Below, piece by piece: positions 10,758 through 20,741 of a stretch of DNA of 64,000 bases. The notes beneath the pieces were generated by a model that made no database searches, had not been told where the DNA came from, and worked only from the letters and a program-made list of their open reading frames with translations. Position numbers and translations under genes: made by a program. Source of the DNA: a bacterium (lineage in GTDB: Bacteria; SZUA-79; Acidulodesulfobacterales; Acidulodesulfobacteraceae); NCBI GenBank assembly GCA_021789605.1, contig JAJYJI010000002.1, forward strand, positions 62,001 through 126,000, read 5' to 3'. Every line of letters begins with the position of its first letter. Positions within the stretch are counted from its first letter, which is position 1.

Positions 10758-13676
10758 CTATTTAATTTTATCAGACAGCATAATTACGGATTCGTCCCAT
10801 GTAAGCCACACGCCTTTAACGCCGTTTTCGTCCTCGCGCTTACCTGCCGCGGCGTCAACGCCTTCCATAACGCTGGTTTCTTTTATGCCTATCTTGTATA
10901 CCTCGTTAACGGTTTTAATAAAATCTTTTTCGTTTCCCTGCCTAAAATAAAAAATCCGACCGTCCTTTTTTATTCCCGACTCCGCCGCTATTTCTTTAAA
11001 AACCGGAATATCTGAAGCTATTATTTTTAAATTTTTACTCAATCCTTCGATAATAGGCAGTCCCAGACCTTCGGCTACGGAAGCTGCGATTAAAACTTTA
11101 GACGCTCCGTATATATAATTCAGCTCTTCGTCGGTAACGTCTTCAAAGAAAAACAGGTTTAAACCTAAAAAACTGCTGCTTTTGATTTTTTGGAGCAAAT
11201 CCGCCGGAGTTTTGTCTATTTTACCTATTATTACTAAAACGCCGTTAAAACCGCTTTTCCACAGTTTTTCAAAAGCGTTTAATACGAACATATGATTTTT
11301 TACCGGCGTAAGGGTCCCTACCATTAAAAATATATCCATGCTAGCGTAAAATTTCTTAAAAACGCTCCTTATTTCTTTTGGCTTAAGCGTAAACTCTGTC
11401 CAGTGGTCGAACCCGGGATAAAAATAATCCACCGGAACGCGGACGATGCCTTCGGCGTCTTTTATGCCGGCGTAAGATTTTATATTTTCCGCTTCTGACC
11501 TTGAAACTGTTATTATTAAATCTACGTTTTTTAGCAATTCGTCTAATTTTAAACGGAAAACCGAAGCAAAATCCCTGTTGCAGTAATCTTCGTACATAAC
11601 CGGAATAACGTCGTATATTGCCTGCACTATTTTGGCTTTAAACGGTTTATATTTTTTTATAATCCCGTTTATATCGTAAAAATAAGTCCAGAAAACGTCG
11701 GGAAACAGAAGTATATCGCCTTCTTTTGGCTTTATTTCCCCGCCTGTTTTAATTCCCTTAAGCCTTAAGCTGATATAGGCGTAATAAATAAATATTTTCC
11801 GAAAAAAACGCCTTATATAAACGTATTTATAAACGCTGTTTTTTAAAAAATTTCCCCTGCGGCTTCCGCCGTCAAGCCGGTCAAATTTCGCTAAATATAA
11901 ACTTATTTTACTTTCCCATTTAATGTAGGCTTTTTTTAGCCTGTGAGGGGTATCCAGAGATTTTGACTGTTGAAAGGGTTCGAAAATTGCGCCTGCCGTA
12001 CTTGCGGCTTTTACTAATTTTTTATTTTTGACGATAACCGGAACCGCTTTCATTCCTGTAACTTTCTCGATTATGGAAATTCTTTTTACGATATTTCTCA
12101 CCACCCTCTGTATGCCGGTATTCAAACCGTTAAGCAGGGTATCGGTTATGTCTATATAAATATAATTCGGCCGCGCGGCTCCGCCGCCGTTAAATTTATA
12201 ATTATATTTTACTATTCCTTTTAACTCGTTTAAATCGTCTTTTTTAATAATTTTTAAAGCGACCGATAAAATAAAGTAAATAATGATTCCCGCGGATATA
12301 CATACGGTAACGTCGGCAACGGGATTAAAATTTAAAGCTTCCGCCATAAAGTTTATGATAATTCCCATAATCAGGGAAGCAAATAATACTTTTGTTAAGT
12401 TTATCCAATCCGCCTTAACGCGCGCGCGCGAACTTTTTAAAGTAAGCGCGATAAGCGCGAAAGCCGTTATAAATTCCGTTATTACGCTTGCCGCCGCTCC
12501 TCCGTAAACGCCGAAATATTTAATTAATACGGGCGTCGCTAAAAGTCCGGCGGCAGTAGCGATAAAGGCGGAAACAATCAGGCTTTTTCTTTCCTGCAGC
12601 GCGGTTAAATATCCGTTAAATACGGCCGATATTCCTATGAATAAAATCGACCATATCATAATATCTAAAATATAAGCGCTAGTTATGTATTTAGGTCCGA
12701 AGAAAACGGATACTATCCTTTTACTTAATACAACGCCGCCTATGCAAACAGGAATAAGAGCAGTATAGTTAAACCTGAAAAGTTCGCTTATTATTGAAGA
12801 CTGTCTTTCTATGTCCTTGTTTTTAATGGCGTCGGATATTATAGGAATAAAAGCCCCTACTATTAAAGCGGTAAAAGAGGAAACGAAAAACACGAGCCTG
12901 CCTGCCATATAAAAATAACCCGTGTTTTTATTTGTGCTAAGGATTTTTAAAAACAGGACGGGGAGGCTTCCGTAAAAAATAACCAGTGCTGAAAATATAC
13001 CGAAAGGCATTCCGTTTAAAAAAAGATATTTAAAATTTTTAAGGCTAAAATTTAACTTTATCCGACCGATTATTTTAACCACGTATCCAAACTGCATAAA
13101 GGCGGTAATGAAAGCTCCGGCTATAAAAAAAATTATCGAATATAAATAATCGTTTTTATCGACGACGAATAAAATTATTCCCAAAAAATATATAAACCTG
13201 CCCAAAAAAGCCGATAAGGCAATTATCTGGTTTTTCTCCAGAGCCTTAATAGCGAAACTTAAGCTGAAAGTATTTGCCAAAGGCAGGAGGGCAATAACCA
13301 GAAGCATATACGTCTGAACCGCTCCGAACCTTAAAACGTAGACTGCTGATAGAACCAGCGCGGCAGATGATATTAAAGACATAAAAAGATTAAAGGAAAA
13401 AACGTCGCCGACTATTTCTTTCAAGCCGCTTTTGTTTTTTGCTATGGCACTTTCTCCGTAAACAGAAAGACCGGAATCGGCGATTAAGGTAAAATAAGTA
13501 ACGAAAGTGAGGGCAAAGCCGTATGCCCCGTAAATTGAAGCCCCAAGTTTCCTGACGAGGATTATGTTTATAGCCAGCGCAAAAACCTTGGAAATAAAAG
13601 TTGCAAGATAGAGAAGGCTTAAATTTTTAATGAACCTTTGCTTATATGTAAGGGAAGCAGGGGAATTCGTTCCCAT
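10758..13676 (-). CDS. Flippase (Wzx-like) fused to GT4 glycosyltransferase
   Basis: A 972-residue fusion. Residues ~1-480 are a polytopic membrane domain of the polysaccharide-flippase (MATE/MVF) superfamily with 12-14 hydrophobic segments and the Wzx-like start FIKNLSLLYLATFISKVFALAINIILVRKLG (positions ~14-44). Residues ~500-972 form a GT4 enzyme starting YIYIDITDTLLNGLNTGIQ, with TGIQRVVRN and an E-x7-E motif near 865 (AEGLGLPIIEGL). The reading frame is continuous through the junction, with no stop or internal ribosome site that would suggest two genes. It probably translocates a lipid-linked intermediate and adds sugar at the membrane. The coupling is inferred. Confidence 0.85.
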   Translation of the reverse strand: MGTNSPASLTYKQRFIKNLSLLYLATFISKVFALAINIILVRKLGASIYGAYGFALTFVTYFTLIADSGLSVYGESAIAKNKSGLKEIVGDVFSFNLFMSLISSAALVLSAVYVLRFGAVQTYMLLVIALLPLANTFSLSFAIKALEKNQIIALSAFLGRFIYFLGIILFVVDKNDYLYSIIFFIAGAFITAFMQFGYVVKIIGRIKLNFSLKNFKYLFLNGMPFGIFSALVIFYGSLPVLFLKILSTNKNTGYFYMAGRLVFFVSSFTALIVGAFIPIISDAIKNKDIERQSSIISELFRFNYTALIPVCIGGVVLSKRIVSVFFGPKYITSAYILDIMIWSILFIGISAVFNGYLTALQERKSLIVSAFIATAAGLLATPVLIKYFGVYGGAAASVITEFITAFALIALTLKSSRARVKADWINLTKVLFASLIMGIIINFMAEALNFNPVADVTVCISAGIIIYFILSVALKIIKKDDLNELKGIVKYNYKFNGGGAARPNYIYIDITDTLLNGLNTGIQRVVRNIVKRISIIEKVTGMKAVPVIVKNKKLVKAASTAGAIFEPFQQSKSLDTPHRLKKAYIKWESKISLYLAKFDRLDGGSRRGNFLKNSVYKYVYIRRFFRKIFIYYAYISLRLKGIKTGGEIKPKEGDILLFPDVFWTYFYDINGIIKKYKPFKAKIVQAIYDVIPVMYEDYCNRDFASVFRLKLDELLKNVDLIITVSRSEAENIKSYAGIKDAEGIVRVPVDYFYPGFDHWTEFTLKPKEIRSVFKKFYASMDIFLMVGTLTPVKNHMFVLNAFEKLWKSGFNGVLVIIGKIDKTPADLLQKIKSSSFLGLNLFFFEDVTDEELNYIYGASKVLIAASVAEGLGLPIIEGLSKNLKIIASDIPVFKEIAAESGIKKDGRIFYFRQGNEKDFIKTVNEVYKIGIKETSVMEGVDAAAGKREDENGVKGVWLTWDESVIMLSDKIK

Positions 13677-13871
13677 TTATTCATTTAATATGCCTATTAT
13701 CGCGACCGGCAAGCCTAAATTTATATACTGCATATATTTATCCCCCGAAAATATGATTATATATAATTATATATCTTAAAAATTAAAAAATAAACAGACT
13801 TTTACATTTTTATCAGCGGCTTCATGCGACGCAAAGGAAAAAACGCTTGGGAGGTTTTTTTATAGGTCTAA

Positions 13872-14789
13872 AGATTTATTTATAATGAGGAAGATAATAT
13901 ACAAGCGGTTTATCACGCATTAATTAATGTTTTATCGTCTATCGGATATGATTTTGAAATTATATTTATAAACGACGGTTCAAAAGATAAAACTATTGAT
14001 TTATTAACTGAACTTAACAATAAAGACAAAAGAGTTAAGGCGATTAATTTTTCAAGAAATTTCGGTAAAGAAATAGCTTTAAGCGCAGGATTGGATTTTG
14101 CTACGGGAGACTGCATAATACCTTTTGACGCAGATTTACAGCATCCCGCTGAAATAATACCTAAGTTTATAGAAAAATATAAAGAAGGTTTTGATATTGT
14201 TAATGCCGTTAGATTTAAAAGGGAAGGTGAAACATGGCTTAAGAAAACTACATCTATTATTTTCTATAAAATAATCAATAAATTTAGTAATGTAAAGCTT
14301 GAACCAAATGTTGGTGATTTTAGATTAATTTCAAGGCAAGTATTAGAAGAGTTAAAAAAAATGCCGGAACGAAGAAGATTCATGAAAGGACTTTTCTCAT
14401 GGGTAGGATTTAAAACGGTCAATATTGAATATGTACAAAAACCTAGAAATGCAGGTAAAACGAAATGGAATTATATAAAATTAATTAATTTTGCAATAGA
14501 AGGTATTACTTCATTTTCTACTATCCCGCTTCAATTTACTAGTGTAATTGGTGTATTAATTTCTATTTTTGCTTTTTTTATGGATTATACATAATTATTC
14601 AAAAAATATTTTTTGGCAATCCTATTGAAGGTTATATTTCATTAATCGTAACTATGCTTTTTTTTAGGAGGCGTAGAGTTAATAGTTTTAGGTATTATTG
14701 GCGAATATGTAGGTAGAATTTATGAAGAAGTAAAACAAAGACCATTATATATCGTTAAAAGCACAGTAGGTTTTTATGAAAAAAAATAA
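13872..14789 (+). pseudogene. Decayed GT2 (GtrB/dolichyl-phosphate sugar transferase-like) gene
   Basis: Would have encoded a membrane-anchored GT2 enzyme that charges undecaprenyl phosphate with a sugar. Conserved pieces are YNEED at the first readable residues, FINDGSKDKT, NFSRNFGKE, the DADLQHP metal site and RNAGKTKWNYIKL. The start and the first beta strand are missing: a TAA lies at 13869-13871, just before YNEE. Two further frameshifts occur in T/A runs, near 14580 (a stop at 14592-14594 ends the long piece) and near 14660. Beyond them the C-terminal membrane helix and [15 protein letters not shown] are still readable, ending at 14789. Decay is likely; homopolymer assembly error could explain the frameshifts but not the lost start. 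Confidence 0.8.
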
Positions 14790-16344
14790 TTTTTTAAATA
14801 TCGTAAAGAAGCCTAAAACTTTTTTAAAATATCTTTCAGTGAAAAAAAATAATTATTTTATTATTTTTATTTATTTTGCTCTATCAATAATTTTTTGGGG
14901 TATACCACAGGGATTTAATTTTATAAATAACATAAATATATCAGGCGATCCTGCTTTTTATCTATGGTGTTTAAAATGGTGGCATTATGCCATATCGCAT
15001 GGCTTAAACCCATTTATAACGAAAACCTTTTGGGCACCTTTTGCCCAAAATTTAGCAGGGACTACATCACTGCCAAGTATAGCTATTTTAATGTGGCCTG
15101 TAACAAAAATATTTGGACCTGTATTTTCTTATAACATTATAACTTTAATTTCTTTAACTTTGGCTCCATATGGAATTTATCTCATAAATAGAGAAATTGG
15201 ATTAAAAACAATAAGTTCATTTGTAGGCAGTTTATTTTTTTTCTTTTCAACGTATATCTTGGCAGAAATGTTAGGACATCTAACTTTATATACTTCGTTT
15301 ATTGTTGTTTTTCTTGTTTATCTTTATATATTAAGATTTAAAAATTCTTTCAGCCGATTAAAATATATTGTTTTATTTAGTTTGTTATTTGCGTTTCAAT
15401 TTGGCATATCTAATGAGATTTATGCAACGTTTGCAGTTTTTAGTTTTTTTGCATGGTTAGTTGCCTTTATATTGTTTTTTAAAAATGAGAATACTCGAAA
15501 AAAGCTGTTTTACCTTTGGTATCGAAACTTTAATAAGCATAACTTTTAGCATTATTTTACTAACGCCATATATTTATTATATACTGTTAAATCATATATC
15601 TCAGTTAAATAGTAATTCTTATTATGTCGCAGATCCCTTAAATTATTTTATTCCAACACCTGTTGATTTGTTGTTTGGACATATTTTCCTACCTATTAGC
15701 GCTAAATTTGCCGGTAATTTTTCAGAAGAAGGAGCTTATTTAGGCTTACCGCTTATACTTATTGTGTTTAGTTTTATATATTTATCGTTGGAATATTGGC
15801 GAAAAGAAAGCAAATTATATATTTTTTTATCGTTTATTTTTATTTTGCTTGCGTTATTTAGCTTTGGACCATATTTAAGGATTTTAAACCAAAAAAACAA
15901 TTCCTATGCCATGGATTGTTTTTTCAAAAATGCCCCTTATAAAACAAGCTTTGCCGACGAGGTTTACTCTATATGTAGATTTGATAGTAGCTATAATTTC
16001 AGCTATTTGGTTTGAAAAGTTTAATAAAAAACATATTAAATATGCATTAACAATTTTTGCATTATTGTTTTTATGGCGGATGGATCGGACAATGGGGTTG
16101 CCCAAATGGTAGAGGTGAATGTTTCGGCGTGGGATTAATCGGCAACATTAAAGCGTTGGAAACAATTATACAAAAATACAAATCTCAAGCATTACAAATA
16201 TTTTTTCCATATCCAAAAAAATATAGGAGAAATTCTAATAATAACAACGGGCAACTCTTATTAATTTTTAGAGCGCCAAAACCAAGCCTATTATCTAACT
16301 TGAGTTTAAGACACCCTCTTAAAAAATCCTCGCAAAGTCAATAA
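14776..16344 (+). pseudogene. Decayed polytopic GT-C-like membrane protein
   Basis: Reads as one multi-membrane protein broken into four pieces, each shifted +1 relative to the previous: 14776-15549, then from ~15461 to 16015, then from ~15906 to 16112, then a doubtful tail to 16344. Family-like segments include a GDPAFYLWCLKWWHYAI stretch, TFWAPFAQNLAGTTSLPS, and ALPTRFTLYVDL in the third piece, a pattern I associate with uncharacterised GT-C/mannosyltransferase-like membrane proteins. The ATG overlaps the GT2 remnant by 14 bp, the usual arrangement of a GtrB-type enzyme with its membrane partner. The last piece (GGWIGQWGCPNGRGECFG) is not recognised. Confidence 0.65.
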
Positions 16345-16764
16345 TTAGGACCCCGTTTATGTCTACATAGTAGCCTAAAGAGGATAGTATTTCGGATTGG
16401 GTCTTCTAGGGCATTTCAATTCGGCGTTCCGGATTTCTTGTATTATTTTTATAGCGATGGATTTAACGTATGTTAGGGGTTTATGTGCCCTGTTAGATGA
16501 AGGAGATTTAAAAATGGAAGATAATTATTGAACGGTCTCTAACATTTTTTAAAATCCATATTACATTTTTTATTTTTAAATTTAGATTAATCCGTATTTT
16601 AGCTATATTTTAAGAAGTTATTATTGCTAACCACTTTTGGGTGATATACAATAAATATTTTTTTATATAAAATATTATATAAAATATTTCTTATGATTTA
16701 ATTAAATTAAGAACATAAAATTGCAGTAAAATATTTAACATTTAAAATTAAGGAGGAAATTCCT
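16345..16764. other. Intergenic, degenerate
   Basis: 420 bp without a supportable gene. A minus-strand open stretch from about 16510 down to the stop at 16377-16375 (reading NRAHKPLTYVKSIAIKI) is open for ~44 codons but has no recognisable start or family. Around 16501 there is a Shine-Dalgarno plus ATG followed by a stop after five codons. The right half is A/T-rich leader sequence of the next small ORF. Confidence 0.5.
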
Positions 16765-16878
16765 ATGACGTCTTTCACTTTTATACCAGACGGGCCTGCC
16801 TTTAACGAGGTTCAGGTGGTTTATATCGGACTTTTATACTCCCCCCAGTCGTCCGATATAAGCTACATGGCATATTAA
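16765..16878 (+). pseudogene. 37-codon remnant of a DUF4214 gene 5' end
   Basis: Starts with ATG 8 nt after a perfect AAGGAGG. It encodes 37 residues beginning MTSFTFIPDGPAFNEVQ. The order of features, a short Thr/Ser-Phe leader, Phe-Asn-Glu-Val-Gln, a Phe/Tyr-Ile-Gly-Leu-Leu stretch and a terminal Ser-Tyr-Met-Ala-Tyr, parallels the first ~33 residues of the DUF4214 proteins in this window (YNEVQSLFTEILDRPAG...GYDFFG in the next gene). The stop comes where the family continues. The next DUF4214 gene begins 30 bp later. It may be a truncated duplicate or a short expressed leader peptide. Confidence 0.55.
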
Positions 16879-16908
16879 AAAACTAAAATTTTCTAAGGAG
16901 GATTTAAA

Positions 16909-18860
16909 ATGGAAACAGCATCTTCACAAAGTTATTATAATGAAGTGCAATCTCTTTTCACAGAAATATTAGATCGCCCGGCAGGCGTATCTGGATATGA
17001 TTTTTTTGGAAATGAGCTTGCAAGCGGTACGCCTATCGGTACTGTTTTTAATCAGATAGCCGGCTCTGCTGAAGCGTCTGCCGATATTAACAATATGACG
17101 GCAGAACAGCAGGTAACTTACTTATTCGAAAATTTATTAGGACGCGCTCCATTATCAGGCGGGCTGACTTATTGGTCGGCACAAATTGCAACGCAAGGCA
17201 TAGCTGCAGTAGCTCAGGGCATTTATAATGATGTTTTGGGAGAACCAATAACTTCGGCAGATCACATGGTAATGGGAGACACAATTCAGGGAGACAATTT
17301 TTTTACCACGTCTAACCGGATAGCAAACAGCTTGGTAAATGCAAATGTTTATACGCTGACGTCAACGGATACGGGACATACTTTTGCTTCTTCCTCCTCT
17401 CAGCCCGATACGCTGGTTATTCCTTTTGATTATCTATATAGCAATCTCGGGCAGGCGGGAAACTCCCAATATTTTACATTTCAAGGTGATGCAAGCGGGT
17501 ATAATGCGGTAGATATTAATTACGACCCTGTTTACACCTCTACTATTTCGTATTATCTCCAGAATGCTACAAACTTTCAGATACTCGATTTTAATTATTC
17601 GCAGAGCGATTATTCCAATCTTTACAGTTCCCCGATTGATTTAAGCACTATCAACTCCGGTTTTAATACCTTTATACTTGACGATACTTACAATACCGGA
17701 ACCGTAGATTCTTATTCCGATTACGGATTTACAAACGCAACCAACAACGATACGTTCGTCGTTCAGGCAACCACTATGGAACTAGATATTTACAGTAGTG
17801 CAAACGGCAACGACGGTAATGCCGCCAATTTAATTATGGACGGTGGGGCGGGTGGAGTAGGTCTGGGCACGTTTGTTTTCAGCCCCTCTTCCGCAAGCGT
17901 GTCCAATCCGACCGTAAATATTTATTCCGTAGGGTCAACACTCAACACAATTCAAGCAATGGGAGATATGTTTGTAACCGGTAATAATTTGACGGGTTCT
18001 TTCACTATTAACGTTTACGGCTCCGACCAGTTGAGCATAGGCAGCGCATCTGACCAGCCTTACACCGCCTCCAACAACGTCGACAACGGCATCGAGTTGC
18101 AGGACGGTTCGACGCTTACTATAAACGGTGATTCCGCGAACAGCAATTTAATCGCCTACATCTATGAAAATTCGCCGACTCAAACGCAGGGCGTTACGGT
18201 AAACGCCGCCGGATTTGCAGGCACGCTCAGCTTAATTGATGAATTTTCTAGCGCTTATACTTCTCCGAATACGTTTATTTTAGTTCGGGAACCGACTCCG
18301 TCGCGACTAATTACTTTAACGCCTCCGTTACCGTAGGCTCCGGCACGGATACCATAGTATCCAATGCCGCATATTCTACGGACAGCAGTTATACGGCTGG
18401 AGAGTCGTCTTTGAATACGACTCCCGGTTATATCACGACCATTCACGGCAATATACTCGCCGGCGATTCGATAACGTTCGGCACTCCGTTAGGCATTGAC
18501 CCCGCTAACTGGCAGATATATCCGGGACTAAACTCCGGCGGCATCCCGTCAGCCGGCACCGGCGTCGTAATTTATTCGCTTGCGCAATTTCAGGAGTCGA
18601 GCGCGGCAACCGCAACCGCGGCTATTGCCAACGTCATATCGTTTCTCGAAGCCCCGTGGGACGCCAACTCGCCACAGCCGGTATCGGCGGCCGGAAATCT
18701 CGACTATGCGGGATGGTTCCAATACGGCGGCAATACTTACGTTGTCAACAGCGACCAGGGTCAAAACCAGGTAATAGAACTGGCAGGAACGTATAGCCTG
18801 TCGGGCGCCTCCATTGTTACCTCCGCCGGAACGGCTACTATAACCAATATAACGCATTAA
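16909..18860 (+). pseudogene. DUF4214 protein gene with one frameshift
   Basis: A ~650-residue DUF4214 protein split by a -1 frame change between 18252 and ~18290. The first frame runs to a TAG at 18334-18336 and its last ~20 residues (EPTPSRLITLTPPLP) look out of frame. The other frame reads on as SSGTDSVATNYFNASVTVGS and continues to TAA at 18858. The N-terminus has two DUF4214-like units (LFTEILDRPAGVSGYDFFGN and LFENLLGRAPLSGGLTYWSAQI), then a Thr/Ser/Asn-rich beta region. AAGGAGG at 16895-16901 fixes the ATG. Like the paralogues it has no Sec signal and is a likely type I secretion substrate. Whether the frameshift is real, phase-variable or an assembly error is open. Confidence 0.75.
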
Positions 18861-18877
18861 TACCGTCAAACAAAGAA

Positions 18878-18916
18878 CCTCACTCCCGACCGCGTCTAAC
18901 GCGGTCGGGAGTGAGG
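18878..18916. terminator. Perfect 18-bp hairpin (REP-like family) after DUF4214 gene
   Basis: Arms CCTCACTCCCGACCGCGT and ACGCGGTCGGGAGTGAGG are fully complementary with a 3-nt loop, starting 17 bp after the stop of the DUF4214 gene. It is the most symmetrical member of the CTCCCGAC...GTCGGGAG element family seen at 35.6, 38.8, 40.85 and 41.0 kb. It probably stops or stabilises the upstream transcript, although no clear T tract follows on plus. Confidence 0.75.
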
Positions 18917-19107
18917 AAATAAATAGTTCTGAGACTTTTATCCATTTAAATTTCTAATTTAATTTTCCCTTCCGCAAATTCGTGAATAAAAGCCGCTACG
19001 AGCGTCTGGTATGGATAAGATAGTCGTATTCTGAAATCCTGATATTAATGTTTCTTTTCTTGTTTCTGCTTTCAATTTAATATTTTTTTTCTGTATTCAG
19101 TAGTCGA

Positions 19108-19170
19108 ATGTTTATAAAGCCAACGGCTTTATGAACGCCGAAGTGAATGAATCAGATACCTTTATTGCTA
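19108..19170. repeat. REP-like second hairpin with ATCTGATACC-type tail
   Basis: ATAAAGCC (19114-19121), AAC loop, GGCTTTAT (19125-19132), then GAACGCCGAAGTGAATGAATC and AGATACCTTTA. The same hairpin and tail follow the first hairpin in the copies at 35.67 and 38.87 kb. Here the two halves of the composite element are about 200 bp apart. Confidence 0.65.
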
Positions 19171-19205
19171 ACGTGAAAATCGTCCCAATTATTCTTATTT
19201 CTAAT

Positions 19206-19233
19206 TTGACTTTTATTTTTCTCGTGTTAAAAT
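19206..19233 (+). promoter_or_regulatory. Sigma70-type promoter of AAA ATPase gene
   Basis: TTGACT (19206-19211), a 16-bp spacer and TAAAAT (19228-19233). Only 6 nt separate the -10 box from the ATG at 19240, so the transcript should begin at or beside the start codon. No Shine-Dalgarno is present, consistent with a leaderless message. Confidence 0.6.
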
Positions 19234-19239
19234 ATAAGT

Positions 19240-20520
19240 ATGCTTATAAAAAGAACGGCATATAACGAAATAACGGGTCATCTGGACAAAAAAGAAATAA
19301 CGCTTATAACGGGCCCAAGGCAGGCGGGTAAAACCACCATAATGGAAGCCGTCCGTTCCGAGCTTAATTTAAAAGGAGAAAAAACGTTATTCTTAAGCCT
19401 CGATTTCGAAAACGACGCCCGTCATTTCGAAAGCCAATCCTCTCTTATACAAAAAATAAGCCTCGAAATCGGCGTAAGCAAGACGGATAGGGCATTTGTA
19501 TTTATAGACGAAATTCAGCGCAAGGAAAATGCCGGAATATTTTTGAAAGGTTTATACGATATGAACCTGCCGTATAAATTTATCGTATCTGGTTCCGGAA
19601 GCCTTGGGTTAAAAGAAAAAATACATGAATCCCTTGCCGGCAGAAAACGGATATTCGAAGTAGGAACGCTATCTTTTTCGGAATTCGTTAATTTCAAAAC
19701 CGGCTATAGATATGAAAACAAATTGCAGGATTATTTCCGCATAAATGCCGCGGATGCAAAAAAATACCTTTTAGAATATATTAATTTCGGCGGTTATCCG
19801 AGGGTAGCGCTTGAAGATACGGCGTTGGAAAAAACAAAAATCATAAACGAAATTTTTCAAAGCTATATAGAAAAAGATATTTCTTACCTGCTTAAAGTGG
19901 AAAAGGTTGACGCTTTTAAAAATTTAATAAGAATTTTAGCCTCGCAATCTGGAAAATTAGTTAATATAAACGAACTTTCTTCAACGCTCGGCATATCCGT
20001 TCCTACCGTAAAAAATTATTTATCCTATGCCGAAAAAACCTTTATAATACGGCTTATGACTCCGTTCTACAAAAACATAAGAAGCGAAATCTCCAAATCG
20101 CCTATAGTTTATTTTAACGACTTAGGATTAAGAAATTTTAGCGTCAATATGTTCGGAAACATAACAGGTTTTGAACAGGCCGGATTTACCCTGCAGAATT
20201 TTTTATATAATACGTTGCGGGAAAAATATAAATACGGCAGCGCGACCATACGTTTTTGGAGGTCTAAAGACGGGGGAGAAATGGATTTCGTCGTGGAAGA
20301 CGGGAGAATAGTACTGCCCATAGAAGTAAAATCCTCGGAGCTAAAAAAACCTGCCGTTTCAAGGTCGGTTAAAAGCTTTATCGAAAGATACGATCCCCCT
20401 GAGGTTTGGATTATTAATTTGTCTTTGGCAGGCGAAACGGCTTATAAAAATACCGCGATAAAGTTTATATCCGTATTTGAAAATAAAAAACTCCCGGCTG
20501 CGCGCAAACGCAACCTTTGA
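19240..20520 (+). CDS. AAA_14/DUF4143 family ATPase
   Basis: 426 residues. N-terminal P-loop ATPase with Walker A GPRQAGKTT at 25-33 and Walker B AFVFIDEIQ. Middle sensor region is KFIVSGSGSLGLKEKIHESLAGR, followed by a winged-helix-like stretch (ELSSTLGISVPTVKNYL) and a C-terminal DUF4143 domain. The C-terminus carries FWRSKDGGEMDFVVE...LPIEVKSS, a PD-(D/E)xK nuclease-like signature. These proteins are frequent, mobile and of unknown role. It is a solo gene with its own promoter. Its last residues and stop lie in a degenerate copy of the local repeat (20485-20545), so the C-terminus may have been re-made by insertion. Confidence 0.9.
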   Translation: MLIKRTAYNEITGHLDKKEITLITGPRQAGKTTIMEAVRSELNLKGEKTLFLSLDFENDARHFESQSSLIQKISLEIGVSKTDRAFVFIDEIQRKENAGIFLKGLYDMNLPYKFIVSGSGSLGLKEKIHESLAGRKRIFEVGTLSFSEFVNFKTGYRYENKLQDYFRINAADAKKYLLEYINFGGYPRVALEDTALEKTKIINEIFQSYIEKDISYLLKVEKVDAFKNLIRILASQSGKLVNINELSSTLGISVPTVKNYLSYAEKTFIIRLMTPFYKNIRSEISKSPIVYFNDLGLRNFSVNMFGNITGFEQAGFTLQNFLYNTLREKYKYGSATIRFWRSKDGGEMDFVVEDGRIVLPIEVKSSELKKPAVSRSVKSFIERYDPPEVWIINLSLAGETAYKNTAIKFISVFENKKLPAARKRNL

Positions 20521-20545
20521 GTAAGAGAATAAATCTGTCCCCCCT
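20485..20545. repeat. Degenerate REP-like element overlapping the ATPase 3' end
   Basis: AAACTCCCGGCTGCGCGCAA, ACGCAACCTTTGAGTAAGAG and AATAAATCTGTCCCC follow the order of the intact element at 40.97 kb, but the right arm of the hairpin is mutated. The ATPase stop codon (TGA at 20518-20520) is inside it. Confidence 0.65.
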
Positions 20546-20741
20546 TCTTCTCTCCATTTATTCCTTATAAAATAAATAATTTTTAGATTTAATAAATTTT
20601 TGTAATAATTTTGCAACAAAAATTTAACATTACTTTAACAAAACCTTCATAATATTGCAATATTAAATTATTATAATCTTAATTATAGCATTTATAGCAA
20701 TTAATTTATTAACAATTCAAGTTTAAGGGGAGGGGGGGTTT

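Noticed and set aside
16375-16510. Minus-strand coding fragment in the 16.35-16.76 kb gap
   Set aside because: About 44 open codons with no start, no ribosome site and no family pattern I can recognise.
16501-16535. Second truncated DUF4214 start (AAGGAG then ATG, stop after five codons)
   Set aside because: Only the ribosome site resembles the DUF4214 leaders. Five codons are too few to support a gene.
18252-18300. Programmed -1 ribosomal frameshifting in the DUF4214 gene
   Set aside because: No X-XXY-YYZ slippery heptamer in the right frame and no convincing downstream stem within the usual distance. A mutation or assembly error is simpler.
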